Positions 34,982-43,434 of a stretch of 64,000 bases of DNA are shown piece by piece. The position numbers were made by a program, and so were the translations under genes. The notes under the pieces were generated by a model that did not search any database, had not been told where the DNA came from, and worked only from the letters and a program-made list of their open reading frames with translations. Numbering within the stretch: the stretch's first letter is position 1; each line of letters begins with the position of its first letter. Source of the stretch: Pseudomonas sp. ABC1 (GTDB lineage: Bacteria; Pseudomonadota; Gammaproteobacteria; Pseudomonadales; Pseudomonadaceae); the NCBI RefSeq assembly GCF_013395055.1, contig NZ_CP058349.1:3971897-4035896 (forward strand), written 5' to 3'.

Positions 34982-37900
34982 ATGACTGAAGACCAACTGG
35001 AACAGGAAGCGCTCGGCTGGCTCAGTGAGCTGGGTTACACGCACCTCTACGGGCCGGATATCGCCCCCGACGGAGATAACCCCGAGCGCGCGAGCTATCG
35101 CGACGTGCTGTTGACCATGCGCCTACGCACGGCCATTGCCCGGCTCAATCCGCAGATCCCGCCGGCGGCGCGTGAAGATGCGGTGCGCCAGGTGCTGGAG
35201 CTGGGCATGCCGGTGCAACTGTCGGCTAACCGCCTGTTTCATCGCCTGCTGATCGGCGGTGTTCCGGTGCAATACCAGAGGGATGGCGAGACGCGTGGCG
35301 ATTTCGTGCGGTTGATCGACTGGGCTAATGTGCGGGCCAACGACTGGCTGGCGATCAACCAATTCAGCATCCAGGGGCCTAAACATGCGCGCCGGCCGGA
35401 CATCATCCTGTTCGTCAACGGCCTACCGCTGGTGCTTTTGGAGCTAAAGAATTCAGCGGATGTGCATGCCGATCTTGGTAGGGCCTTCAATCAACTCCAG
35501 ACATACAAGGAGCAGATTCCGGACGTTTTCCACTACAACGAGATTTTGGTGATCAGCGATGGTAGCGAGGCGCGCATGGGGTCGCTGTCGGCGGATATCG
35601 AGCGTTTTGCGCGCTGGCGCACCATCGATGGGGTCACGGTGGATCCGCTGGGGGAGTTCAATGAGCTAGAGACGTTGGTGCGTGGCGTACTGCAGCCAGT
35701 GATGTTGCTGGATTACCTACGCTACTTCGTGCTGTTCGAGGACGATGGCCGGTTGGTGAAGAAGATTGCCGGCTATCACCAGTTCCATGCCGTGCGTGCG
35801 GCTATCCAGCACGTGGTCAGCGCCTCGCGCCCCGGGGGTACGCACAAGGGCGGGGTGGTCTGGCATACCCAGGGTTCGGGCAAGAGCATCACCATGACCT
35901 GCTTCGCCGCCCGGGTGATGCAGGAGGCGGCGATGGAGAACCCGACTATCGTAGTGATTACCGACCGCAACGACCTGGACGGCCAGCTGTTCGGCGTGTT
36001 CTCGTTATCTCAGGATCTGCTGCGTGAACAGCCGGTACAGGCGCTGACCCGCGGTGATCTGCGCGAGAAGTTGGCCAACCGCCCCAGTGGCGGCATTGTT
36101 TTTGCCACCATCCAGAAGTTCATGCCGGGTGAGGATGAAGATACCTTCCCCGTTCTCTCTACGCGGTCGAACATTGTAGTGGTAGCTGATGAGGCGCATC
36201 GCACGCAGTACGGCTTCAGTGCTTCGCTGAAGGTGCAGGACTTGAAGGTGGCCGAGACCAATGCCCGCTATCAGGTGGGTTATGCCCAGCACCTACGTGA
36301 CGCTCTGCCCAACGCTACCTTCGTGGCCTTTACCGGTACGCCGGTGTCCAGCGAAGACCGTGACACCCGTGCGGTGTTCGGCGACTACATCCATGTCTAT
36401 GACATGCAGCAGGCCAAGGAAGATGGCGCTACTGTGGGCATCTACTACGAGTCGCGCCTCGCCAAGCTGTCTCTCAAGGACTCGGAGCTGGCGCATATCG
36501 ACGATGAGGTCGACGAGCTGGCCGAGGATGAGGAAGAGGATCAGCAGTCTCGCTTGAAGTCGCGCTGGGCCGCGTTGGAAAAAATCGTGGGGGCCGAGCC
36601 GCGCATCAAGAGCGTGGCGGCCGATCTGGTGGCGCACTTCGAGGAGCGCAATCAGGCGCAAAGCGGCAAGGCCATGGTGGTTGCCATGAGTCGCGAGATC
36701 TGCGTGCACTTGTATAAAGAGATCATCGCGCTGCGCCCAGAGTGGCATGACGAAGATCCGGAGAGGGGCGTTATCAAGATCGTCATGACCGGCAGTGCCT
36801 CGGACAAGGCGCTGTTGCGTCCGCACATATATCCGAACCAGGTGAAGAAACGCTTGGAAAAGCGTTTCAAAGATCCGAAAGACTCTCTGCAGTTGGTCAT
36901 CGTTCGGGACATGTGGCTGACCGGCTTCGATGCGCCTTGCGTGCATACTCTGTATGTCGACAAGCCTATGAAGGGGCACAACCTGATGCAGGCCATCGCT
37001 CGGGTGAATCGGGTGTTCAAGGATAAGCAGGGCGGCCTGGTGGTTGATTACATCGGCATTGCCAACGAACTGAAGGCGGCGCTCAAGGAGTACACCGCCA
37101 GTAAGGGCAGGGGGCGACCTACTGTCGATGCTCATGAGGCCTACGCGGTGTTGGAGGAGAAGTTAGATGTGCTGCGCAGTTTGCTGCACGGCTTCGATTA
37201 CAGCGACTTCCTCACCGGAGGACACAAGCTGCTGGCAGGTTCAGCTAACCACGTGTTGGGGCTTGAGGATGGCAAGAAACGCTTTGCTGACAATGCGTTG
37301 GCAATGAGTAAGGCTTTCACCCTGTGCTGTACCTTGGATGAGGCCAAGGCTATACGCGAGGAAGTGGCTTTCCTTCAAGCGATCAAAGTGTTGCTGACGA
37401 AGCGCGAGATCAGCACTAAGAAGAAGACCGACGAAGAGCGTGAACTGGCCATCCGCCAGATCATTGGCAATGCTGTGGTCTCGGGTGAAGTGGTGGACGT
37501 GTTTGCTGCAGTGGGGCTGGATAAGCCCAATATCGGCTTACTGGATGATGAGTTTCTTGCTGAAGTGCGTAACTTGCCGGAGAAAAACCTAGCGGTTGAG
37601 CTGCTGGAGCGGCTGCTTGAAGGCGAGATCAAGAGCAAGTTTGCCAGCAACCTGGCCCAAGAGAAGAAGTTCTCCGAGCTGCTCGATAGTGTAATCAAGC
37701 GTTATCAGAATCGCTCGATCGAAACAGCCCAGGTGATCGAAGAGCTCATCGAAATGGCTAAGAAATTCGCCGCTGCCGGCAAACGCGGCGATCAGCTTGG
37801 GCTCAATGACGATGAGCTGGCCTTCTACGATGCTTTGGCTAATAACGAGGCTTCGGTACGCGAGTTGGGTGATGAAACCTTGGCCAAGATCGCCCATGAA

Positions 37901-38083
37901 CTGACTGCGAACCTGCGCCAGAATGTGACTGTGGACTGGAACAACCGCGACAGCGTGCGAGCCAAGTTGCGGCTGTTGGTGAAGCGTATTCTGCGTAAAT
38001 ACAAGTATCCGCCGGATCAGCAGGAGGCGGCGGCACAGTTGGTGCTGGCACAAGCTGAGTCGCTGTGTGAGTCGTGGATGTAG
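34982..38083 (+). CDS. hsdR: Type I restriction endonuclease subunit HsdR
   Basis: A 1,033-residue restriction and translocation subunit. The N-terminal nuclease has D140 (RRPDIILF) and E154-L-K156. The motor has Walker A QGSGKS with G300-K301-S302, DEAH at 403-406, FTGTPVS, and AIARVNRVFKDKQGG as motif VI. The C-terminal 300 residues are helical and should dock on HsdM. With hsdM and hsdS it completes one type I system, although about 13 kb of other defence genes separate it from hsdS. A short gap after mcrC and the shared strand suggest one transcript. Confidence 0.95.
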   Translation: MTEDQLEQEALGWLSELGYTHLYGPDIAPDGDNPERASYRDVLLTMRLRTAIARLNPQIPPAAREDAVRQVLELGMPVQLSANRLFHRLLIGGVPVQYQRDGETRGDFVRLIDWANVRANDWLAINQFSIQGPKHARRPDIILFVNGLPLVLLELKNSADVHADLGRAFNQLQTYKEQIPDVFHYNEILVISDGSEARMGSLSADIERFARWRTIDGVTVDPLGEFNELETLVRGVLQPVMLLDYLRYFVLFEDDGRLVKKIAGYHQFHAVRAAIQHVVSASRPGGTHKGGVVWHTQGSGKSITMTCFAARVMQEAAMENPTIVVITDRNDLDGQLFGVFSLSQDLLREQPVQALTRGDLREKLANRPSGGIVFATIQKFMPGEDEDTFPVLSTRSNIVVVADEAHRTQYGFSASLKVQDLKVAETNARYQVGYAQHLRDALPNATFVAFTGTPVSSEDRDTRAVFGDYIHVYDMQQAKEDGATVGIYYESRLAKLSLKDSELAHIDDEVDELAEDEEEDQQSRLKSRWAALEKIVGAEPRIKSVAADLVAHFEERNQAQSGKAMVVAMSREICVHLYKEIIALRPEWHDEDPERGVIKIVMTGSASDKALLRPHIYPNQVKKRLEKRFKDPKDSLQLVIVRDMWLTGFDAPCVHTLYVDKPMKGHNLMQAIARVNRVFKDKQGGLVVDYIGIANELKAALKEYTASKGRGRPTVDAHEAYAVLEEKLDVLRSLLHGFDYSDFLTGGHKLLAGSANHVLGLEDGKKRFADNALAMSKAFTLCCTLDEAKAIREEVAFLQAIKVLLTKREISTKKKTDEERELAIRQIIGNAVVSGEVVDVFAAVGLDKPNIGLLDDEFLAEVRNLPEKNLAVELLERLLEGEIKSKFASNLAQEKKFSELLDSVIKRYQNRSIETAQVIEELIEMAKKFAAAGKRGDQLGLNDDELAFYDALANNEASVRELGDETLAKIAHELTANLRQNVTVDWNNRDSVRAKLRLLVKRILRKYKYPPDQQEAAAQLVLAQAESLCESWM

Positions 38084-38095
38084 TCCGGAGGTAGC

Positions 38096-38458
38096 ATGCA
38101 GGCATCGCTGTTTGATGAGATAGCGCTGAGCTGTACCGACCTGCCATCATAGGCACGGATGCCGATCAACCTCTTGGCCCGAAAAATTTATTCCGTGTTG
38201 ATGCCGGACTTGTGCATCCCGGGCGATGCGCTGGTCATTACCGGCTACAGCGGCCTGGATCAGCTGATTCAACTCATTAATCAGCGGGGGGGCTGCGAAA
38301 AGCCTCTGCGTTTGATCTTGGGCTCTGATCCAGTTTCAGCGAAACGCACGAGGCTTAGCCTTAAGCGAAGCGTTACGACGGTGTGGCATGAAGTGGTACT
38401 CTTAATAGATACTGATTTTAGTCATTTCATGAATAGCCTAAATAGGCTTGCTTCTTGA
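38096..38458 (+). pseudogene. Truncated phospholipase-D-like defence gene remnant
   Basis: GGAGG precedes an ATG at 38096 that reads MQASLFDEIALSCTDLPS and then hits TAG at 38150-38152. The same frame continues with ARMPINLLARKIYSVLMPDL and VITGYSGLDQLIQLI, ending at 38458. The sequence resembles the start of PLD-domain proteins, often fused to helicases, found in defence islands. The in-frame amber stop and the abrupt end after about 100 residues indicate a nonsense mutation plus loss of the 3' part. Translation could restart at 38159. It sits 12 bases after hsdR. Confidence 0.6.
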
Positions 38459-38653
38459 TAAAGGAGCTTACCCCTCGCCATTCCCTTTGCCAGTTTCTGA
38501 TATTAAATTTTACTAGTGTGAGTGGTAATTGCTCTAGGGGTCACGTTCCATATGGCACTTTATTAATAACGCTCACTCACCTCTAACTCAGCGCCGATCC
38601 TCCAGTAATGTACTACAATCCCCACCTAGCGAAATCGACAAGAGAACCTTCTA

Positions 38654-39907
38654 TTGGCACAGAGTATTAATATGCCGCACGAAATTGACAAGATGCGCCG
38701 TGCAAAAGCCGCTATCGTCGGTCGGACAGCCGACCAATCGTTGGCAAGCGTCATCAGTTCCGATCGTGGCGCATTTTCAGGAATACGCATGCTCTGGGCT
38801 AGCGAGACGGCAGGTGCTCCAATGCAAGCACTAGGCCGATCAGAAAATCCCAATGTGCCTGTAGGATCATTGTTTTCCGGAAATGGTATTCAGGCTTTTT
38901 CTGATGATATAGAACAACAGATGAAGCAGAACAGTGCCTTGCTTGAGTTTGCCTATTTCACCCTGCTTGATACAAATTTTCTTTCCGAATTACCACGTTT
39001 TTTTCGAGGGGAACGGAACGACCACACTGAAAAAGTCGGCGATACCCTTCAATTCATTGATACCCAGCCTGGTCGAGGAATCGATTGGACATTTGCATCG
39101 CTAGAAAATTTACGTGAAGTAGTAAAACCTAACAATCCATGGCCGTACCAAAAAGTCGCAGCAGCTAGGCTGTTTGATTCGATGAGAGATTTCCAACAGG
39201 TTAGATCTGGACGTATGGTTGTAGCGATTGAAGATCACATACCTGCTGCTGAGAAAATGTGGGAGACATTTATCACTAGCCCCCACATGTGGGCTGCGGT
39301 TAAACGACGGGATGTGATGTATTGCGTCATATTGCGGGCAATACTGGATTGCTGGAGTGGTTTCAGCGTAGATGTCGGCGTAAGCCGTTTGATAGATTTT
39401 TGCCTAGATAGATTTGGCTTCATGCCCCTCAAAGAGCTCTATTTCGGCTGGAAAGCCCTCAGTGGACTCACCAAAGCGGGGCCTACGCTACCGATCTTTG
39501 ATGAGCCCGCGCTGCAGAGTCCCAATGGCGACTCGATAAATCGTATTTCCGCGCTTGCTTGGGATCTATTTATGTTCCGCTGGTGCGAAACGCTTATGAC
39601 AGAAATGAAGGGAAATCGATTCGTTATTCCTGCCGTTACTACACTAGACGCAGGATTGCTAGCCGCGATCCAAAGTTGCCCTTTGAAGGCGATACTTATT
39701 CACGATGAGGCCGGCTTGGTAGAGTCTATATTCGAAGACGAAAGAGATTTCGGTGAGTGTTTGCAGCGTGCAATGTCCAGCGAAACCTTAGCTCGTATTA
39801 ACGACCCTGTACGGCGAGCGAAAAAGAAAGAGGTCTCACAGCATGAGTTGAGTCTACTTATCTACAGCTTGGAGTTGGAGGCAAAAAAAGCAAGGAATAG
39901 TCGCTAA
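38654..39907 (+). CDS. AT-rich orphan of unknown function
   Basis: A 417-residue protein, not recognised. The start is uncertain: TTG at 38654 or ATG at 38672, neither with a strong ribosome site. A TACAAT box lies at 38613-38618. Base composition is clearly more AT-rich than its neighbours. Residues 101-113 (YFTLLDTNFLSEL) resemble the first strand of a PIN nuclease with D106. A later AWDLFMFRWCE and a conserved-looking TTLDAGLLAAI could supply further acidic residues, but the fold is a guess. It has no membrane segment. It stands alone between the hsdR operon and the integrase, a common place for single-gene cargo. Confidence 0.6.
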   Translation: MAQSINMPHEIDKMRRAKAAIVGRTADQSLASVISSDRGAFSGIRMLWASETAGAPMQALGRSENPNVPVGSLFSGNGIQAFSDDIEQQMKQNSALLEFAYFTLLDTNFLSELPRFFRGERNDHTEKVGDTLQFIDTQPGRGIDWTFASLENLREVVKPNNPWPYQKVAAARLFDSMRDFQQVRSGRMVVAIEDHIPAAEKMWETFITSPHMWAAVKRRDVMYCVILRAILDCWSGFSVDVGVSRLIDFCLDRFGFMPLKELYFGWKALSGLTKAGPTLPIFDEPALQSPNGDSINRISALAWDLFMFRWCETLMTEMKGNRFVIPAVTTLDAGLLAAIQSCPLKAILIHDEAGLVESIFEDERDFGECLQRAMSSETLARINDPVRRAKKKEVSQHELSLLIYSLELEAKKARNSR

Positions 39908-40075
39908 GCTATCGATTAGAGTGGAGGTCTTTGTTGCAATCCATTTGATTAGGTTTTTCGCTGGTTCTTAGGGGGCTAGCTTTTGAGTCTCATGGAGATT
40001 AATCGCTTCGCGTCTCTTGGCACATCGATGCCTGTCTTTGGCTTTTTTCGGCAGATGTGAGTTTCCTCTCGCGAA

Positions 40076-41473
40076 CTAGTCATTTGATGATTTCTCCTTG
40101 AGGATCGTCTCTAATTTCTCTCCGAGAAGCTGCCAGGCCTCAGTTTTTTCCTTGGCATAGTCGTGATGCAGGTAATGGCGGCGTACTTTTGAACCGCCCA
40201 GCAGGTGATTCTGGCAGCGATCAATGATCTCTAGGGTTAGTCCGAGCTCCTGCATCATGGTCGCACCAGTACGACGCAAGTCATGCGGCGTCCACTCACC
40301 CTTGGTGCCCTTGCTCAGCACCAGTGAATCGTCATTGTGGCGACCAGTAAGCGGCTTGCTGCGGTTCTTGAAGCGGCATTGCCGGTCACCGATCAGCTTG
40401 CTGACCGTCTTGGTGTCGACGTGGCTTTTCTCATCCTTGCTGGGGAAGCAGAACGGGGTATGCCCAGTTTCTTCTTTCAGGCGCTGGAACTGGTTCAGTG
40501 CGAATGGCGACAGGAATACATGGTGATCCTGGCGCTTGCCCTTGTGGCCCTTGGTGGCCTCGGCAGGGATGAACCAGGTGCCTTTTTCCAGATCGACGTG
40601 GCGCCATTCGGATTTGAGCAGTTCGCCGATGCGGCAGAGGGTGCTCAGGCAGATCCAAACGGCGCATTGCACGCGCGTATTGACCGGGCGGATGCCTGAG
40701 TATTTCTGGCCAGCGGGGAGGGCGTCGTAGTTGTGTTCGATGCGGGCGAAGATGTCGCGTAGTTCGCGGATTTCGTCGGGGGAGAGGAGGCGGTCGCGCT
40801 GTTCCTGGTAGTCGTGGTCGAGGAGTTTGTTGACGTCTACCAGATCGGCCGGGTTGCCGTCGGCCATCAGGCCGCGCCAGGGTTTGCGCTTTTCGGCCCA
40901 GCGCAGCATCTGGCCGATGTCATTGTTGCGGATCACCACGGTGCGGTTCAGACCGCGAGCTTTGACCGAGCGCAGGACGGCGAGCAGGTCTTTCTCGGTG
41001 AGGTTGCGTAGCGGCTTCTTGCCAATGAGGGGCAGCACGTCCTTGGTGAAGCTGCGGCGCAGCTCGGCGTTGCCGTCCTGGCGGGATACACCGTCGTGTA
41101 TCCACTCTTCGAAGAGATCGGCGACCGTTTTGTTTTCCGCGGCCTGGCGCTCGGCCTCGGCAATGGTGGCGGCGATGGCGGCCTGGGCTTCGATCTTGGC
41201 GGCCTTGCGGGCCGCAGTGGGATCGATACCCTTGGCGGCTGTCGCTTTCACCTCATCACGTTCGGCGCGGATCTGCGCCAGCGATTTCTTCGGCCAACTG
41301 CCCAGGCTCTGGTCGCGCTTCAATCCATTCAGCTTGAACTCGTAGCGGAATTGCACCGTCACGCCACGCAAACCTGAGCGGACTTTGGCGACCAGGCCAC
41401 CGTCTTCGCGAAGGATCTTGCCGTCATCGGCGGCGGTGAGCGCTTCCAGTTGCTTGGCTGTCAGTTTGGCCAT
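40076..41473 (-). CDS. int: P4-type tyrosine recombinase (integrase)
   Basis: A 465-residue integrase. The N-terminal arm-binding domain (residues 1-90, DUF4102-like: VRSGLRGVTVQFRYEFKLNG) is followed by a core-binding domain and the catalytic domain with R281 (LCRIGELL), H397 and R400 (HDLRRTGAT), H423 (QNHLLGG) and Y434 (RRHYLHH). Such enzymes integrate islands into tRNA 3' ends. It is transcribed into the island, with tandem repeats and a tRNA 3' fragment just upstream of its start. It therefore probably acts on this attachment site, and all catalytic residues are present. Confidence 0.95.
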   Translation of the reverse strand: MAKLTAKQLEALTAADDGKILREDGGLVAKVRSGLRGVTVQFRYEFKLNGLKRDQSLGSWPKKSLAQIRAERDEVKATAAKGIDPTAARKAAKIEAQAAIAATIAEAERQAAENKTVADLFEEWIHDGVSRQDGNAELRRSFTKDVLPLIGKKPLRNLTEKDLLAVLRSVKARGLNRTVVIRNNDIGQMLRWAEKRKPWRGLMADGNPADLVDVNKLLDHDYQEQRDRLLSPDEIRELRDIFARIEHNYDALPAGQKYSGIRPVNTRVQCAVWICLSTLCRIGELLKSEWRHVDLEKGTWFIPAEATKGHKGKRQDHHVFLSPFALNQFQRLKEETGHTPFCFPSKDEKSHVDTKTVSKLIGDRQCRFKNRSKPLTGRHNDDSLVLSKGTKGEWTPHDLRRTGATMMQELGLTLEIIDRCQNHLLGGSKVRRHYLHHDYAKEKTEAWQLLGEKLETILKEKSSND

Positions 41474-41506
41474 GTCCTACCCCTTGCATAATTCCGCTGC
41501 CTGGAT

Positions 41507-41528
41507 TTTTACCCCACTTTTACCCCAC
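41507..41528. repeat. Tandem TTTTACCCCAC repeats (candidate integrase arm sites)
   Basis: Two exact copies of TTTTACCCCAC abut at 41507-41517 and 41518-41528, between the integrase start and the tRNA fragment. Direct repeats in this position are typical of arm-type binding sites of P4-like integrases. Confidence 0.55.
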
Positions 41529-41554
41529 CGAATCGCGTGGCTGTCGGTGGATGC

Positions 41555-41653
41555 TGGTGGATCATAATGGACGCCAATATAGCCTGTATGCCCCGTATTT
41601 ACTAGGTTTAAGGCATTCCGTTAGCGTCCATGGACTTCCATGAAAATCCACCA
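41555..41653. repeat. Nested inverted repeats next to the attachment site
   Basis: TGGTGGAT (41555-41562) pairs with ATCCACCA (41646-41653), and inside it ATGGACGC (41567-41574) pairs with GCGTCCAT (41624-41631). Spacing on the two sides is unequal, so a cruciform is unlikely. Protein-binding sites for integrase or a directionality factor are more plausible. Confidence 0.5.
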
Positions 41654-41660
41654 AATAAGC

Positions 41661-41707
41661 GCATGGGGTGCAAGGGGTAGAATGTTCGAATCACTCCGTC
41701 CCGACCA
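41661..41707 (+). other. tRNA-Pro(GGG) 3' fragment, probable attachment site
   Basis: The stretch reads as the 3' part of a tRNA. It holds an anticodon loop ATGGGGT with the stem half GCAAG, a T-arm GAATG-TTCGAAT-CACTC with one mismatch (41680-41696), an acceptor half CGTCCCG (41697-41703), discriminator A and CCA (41705-41707). A GGG anticodon and a 5' acceptor CGGGACG would fit Pseudomonas tRNA-Pro(GGG). The 5' half is absent, as at the distal end of an integrated island. Confidence 0.6.
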
Positions 41708-42207
41708 AAAACTCTAATAACGGAGGTGTCCGCTGGAGGTGGGCAGGATCAAAGTATTGAGGTGCTCGAAGCGAGTGAGCATGATTACGTTTCAAGCCCG
41801 GGCTGCAAGGCCTCAGTTCGGTAGAGTGCCGATTGAGAAGCGCTGCCTGATCGGCGGAATCGTGATCGTTCAGCTTTTAGGGGTAGTTCAATTCGGGCGG
41901 CTCACTGGGGGTTGTAACCCTTGCAAATGCCAAGTCGAAGTGGGTGAGGTCTGTGCCGGTTTTGGCTGGCTTGATCAAGTGACTACAGGATCATTGACGG
42001 CAGCATGGTTCATTTACTCTATGCATCCTGGTTTCAGCTGAGTGTCTGAAAGAAACGTCAATGTGCTTGCCTGAGAGGCAGGTCACGGCATGCATCGGCT
42101 AGTCATCGGGTGCTGGCTGGCGAGAGTGTGGTAAAGGCGCTGCGGCTCTGGTCACATTACGAGTAATCTGAGCTTCGACACTTTTTCGACAGTTGCCGGG
42201 TCTGAAA
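41708..42207. other. Region between attachment site and tRNA-Ser terminator
   Basis: No supported gene. An open frame at 41739-42041 (100 codons from GTG) has no recognisable domain and a borderline ribosome site. The sequence probably belongs to the chromosome side of the island junction. Confidence 0.35.
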
Positions 42208-42241
42208 ACAAAAAACCCCGAAAACTCATTCGTTTTCAGGG
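42208..42241 (-). terminator. Terminator of tRNA-Ser
   Basis: On the minus strand CCCTGAAAAC pairs with GTTTTCGGGG around a short loop and is followed by TTTTTT. It begins about 17 bases after the tRNA CCA end. Confidence 0.85.
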
Positions 42242-42257
42242 CTTTAGCGTATCTATC

Positions 42258-42347
42258 TGGCGGTGAAGGAGGGATTCGAACCCTCGATACGGTTTCCCGT
42301 ATACACACTTTCCAGGCGTGCTCCTTCAACCGCTCGGACACTTCACC
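42258..42347 (-). tRNA. serX: tRNA-Ser(GGA)
   Basis: A 90-base tRNA on the minus strand. Acceptor GGTGAAG/CTTCACC, discriminator G and an encoded CCA (42260-42258). The anticodon GGA is at 42313-42311, the long variable arm (TACGGGAAACCGTA) is typical of class II serine tRNAs, and the T-arm GGTTCGAATCC is canonical. It decodes UCC and UCU codons. It is intact and shows no sign of being the island's target. The gene symbol is not certain. Confidence 0.97.
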
Positions 42348-42385
42348 GGATCTCGCTCAGAACGTGGTGTCTGTCGAGGCGCGCT

Positions 42386-42414
42386 AATCTAGCCGAAGTG
42401 AATCGGGATGGCAA
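42386..42414 (-). promoter_or_regulatory. Promoter of tRNA-Ser
   Basis: On the minus strand TTGCCA (42414-42409) and TAGATT (42391-42386) are separated by 17 bases. GC-rich DNA follows the -10, as usual for stable-RNA promoters. The -10 lies about 39 bases upstream of the mature tRNA 5' end. Confidence 0.7.
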
Positions 42415-42558
42415 ACTTTTTTAGTTTTTTCATGCGCTTAACTTTGTCGTGGACGGTGAGAGTGCCGCCCGAGCGTGACCGGGCAGTCAGTCACAGCGCT
42501 TTACCTGTGTGCAGTTTGCTGGGTAACGTCGGGGAAATAGACGCGAGGAGCATCGGTC

Positions 42559-43248
42559 ATGAGTGAGCTGGTTGCCTATCATCTGGAGGACGGTGTCGCT
42601 ACGTTGACGCTGAACAATGGCAAGGTGAATGCCTTGTCGCCGGAAGTGTTCGAAGCGTTGAATGCGGCTCTGGACCGCGCCGAGCAGGATCGTGCCGTGG
42701 TGGTGTTGCGTGGGCAACCCGGGGTGCTCTCTGGCGGCTATGACCTCAAGGTGATGAGCGCCGGTCCGCAGCAGGCGGTGGCGTTGGTGGCTCAGGGGTC
42801 CTCATTCAGTAGGCGGTTGCTGGCGCACCCTTATCCTGTCGTGGTGGCCTGTGCCGGGCATGCGATTGCCAAGGGGGCCTTTCTGCTGTTGTCGGGTGAT
42901 TACCGTATTGGGGTCGAGGGGGCGTTTCGCATTGGTCTTAACGAGGTGCAGATCGGCATGACCATGCACCAGGCGGGGATCGAGCTGGCGCATGATCGTC
43001 TGCGCAGTACGGCTTTCCAGCGGGCTGTGATCAATGCCGAACTGTTCGATCCTGAGGGTGCACTGGAGGCTGGTTTTCTTGATCGACTGGTGCCTGTCGA
43101 GGCGTTCGAGGAGGCTATCCGTGAAGCTACGACGCACTTGAAGGGGCTTAATATGCTCGCCCACCGCAATACCAAGCTGAAAGTGCGGCAACCGCTGCTG
43201 GATGCTCTGGACAAAGCCATCGAGCTGGATCGTCGGCACTTGGGATAA
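42559..43248 (+). CDS. Enoyl-CoA hydratase/isomerase-family (crotonase) protein
   Basis: A 229-residue crotonase-fold protein with GAGGAG upstream. The two oxyanion-hole regions are visible at VLSGGYDLK and GHAIAKGAFLLLSGD. The glycine-rich part of the second is altered (AIAKGAF rather than A-x-GGG) and no clear catalytic Glu pair is seen, so the exact reaction is uncertain. It probably acts on an acyl-CoA in fatty-acid or amino-acid catabolism. It starts the conserved chromosomal block after the tRNA. Confidence 0.88.
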   Translation: MSELVAYHLEDGVATLTLNNGKVNALSPEVFEALNAALDRAEQDRAVVVLRGQPGVLSGGYDLKVMSAGPQQAVALVAQGSSFSRRLLAHPYPVVVACAGHAIAKGAFLLLSGDYRIGVEGAFRIGLNEVQIGMTMHQAGIELAHDRLRSTAFQRAVINAELFDPEGALEAGFLDRLVPVEAFEEAIREATTHLKGLNMLAHRNTKLKVRQPLLDALDKAIELDRRHLG

Positions 43249-43434
43249 GTGCCCACTCGATGCAGTGGGTGTAGGGGGGTTCGTCGACAGTTTTTTCGGA
43301 ATATTGCCGATTCTACCCAGCGAGCGCATCGCATCGCGCGGCCACACTGGCTTACACTAGCCGGCCCGCGTGGTGCGATTCGGTCGACCGTGCGGGCCAC
43401 TTTTCCACTCGTGCCGCATCGCAGGAGAATTCCG

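Noticed and set aside
41739..42041. 100-codon open frame starting at GTG
   Set aside because: No recognisable domain, weak ribosome site and unremarkable composition; kept only as a note in the intergenic entry.
42258..42347. tRNA-Ser as the island's integration target
   Set aside because: No second copy of its 3' end was seen in the window, and a tRNA-Pro-like fragment lies much closer to the integrase.
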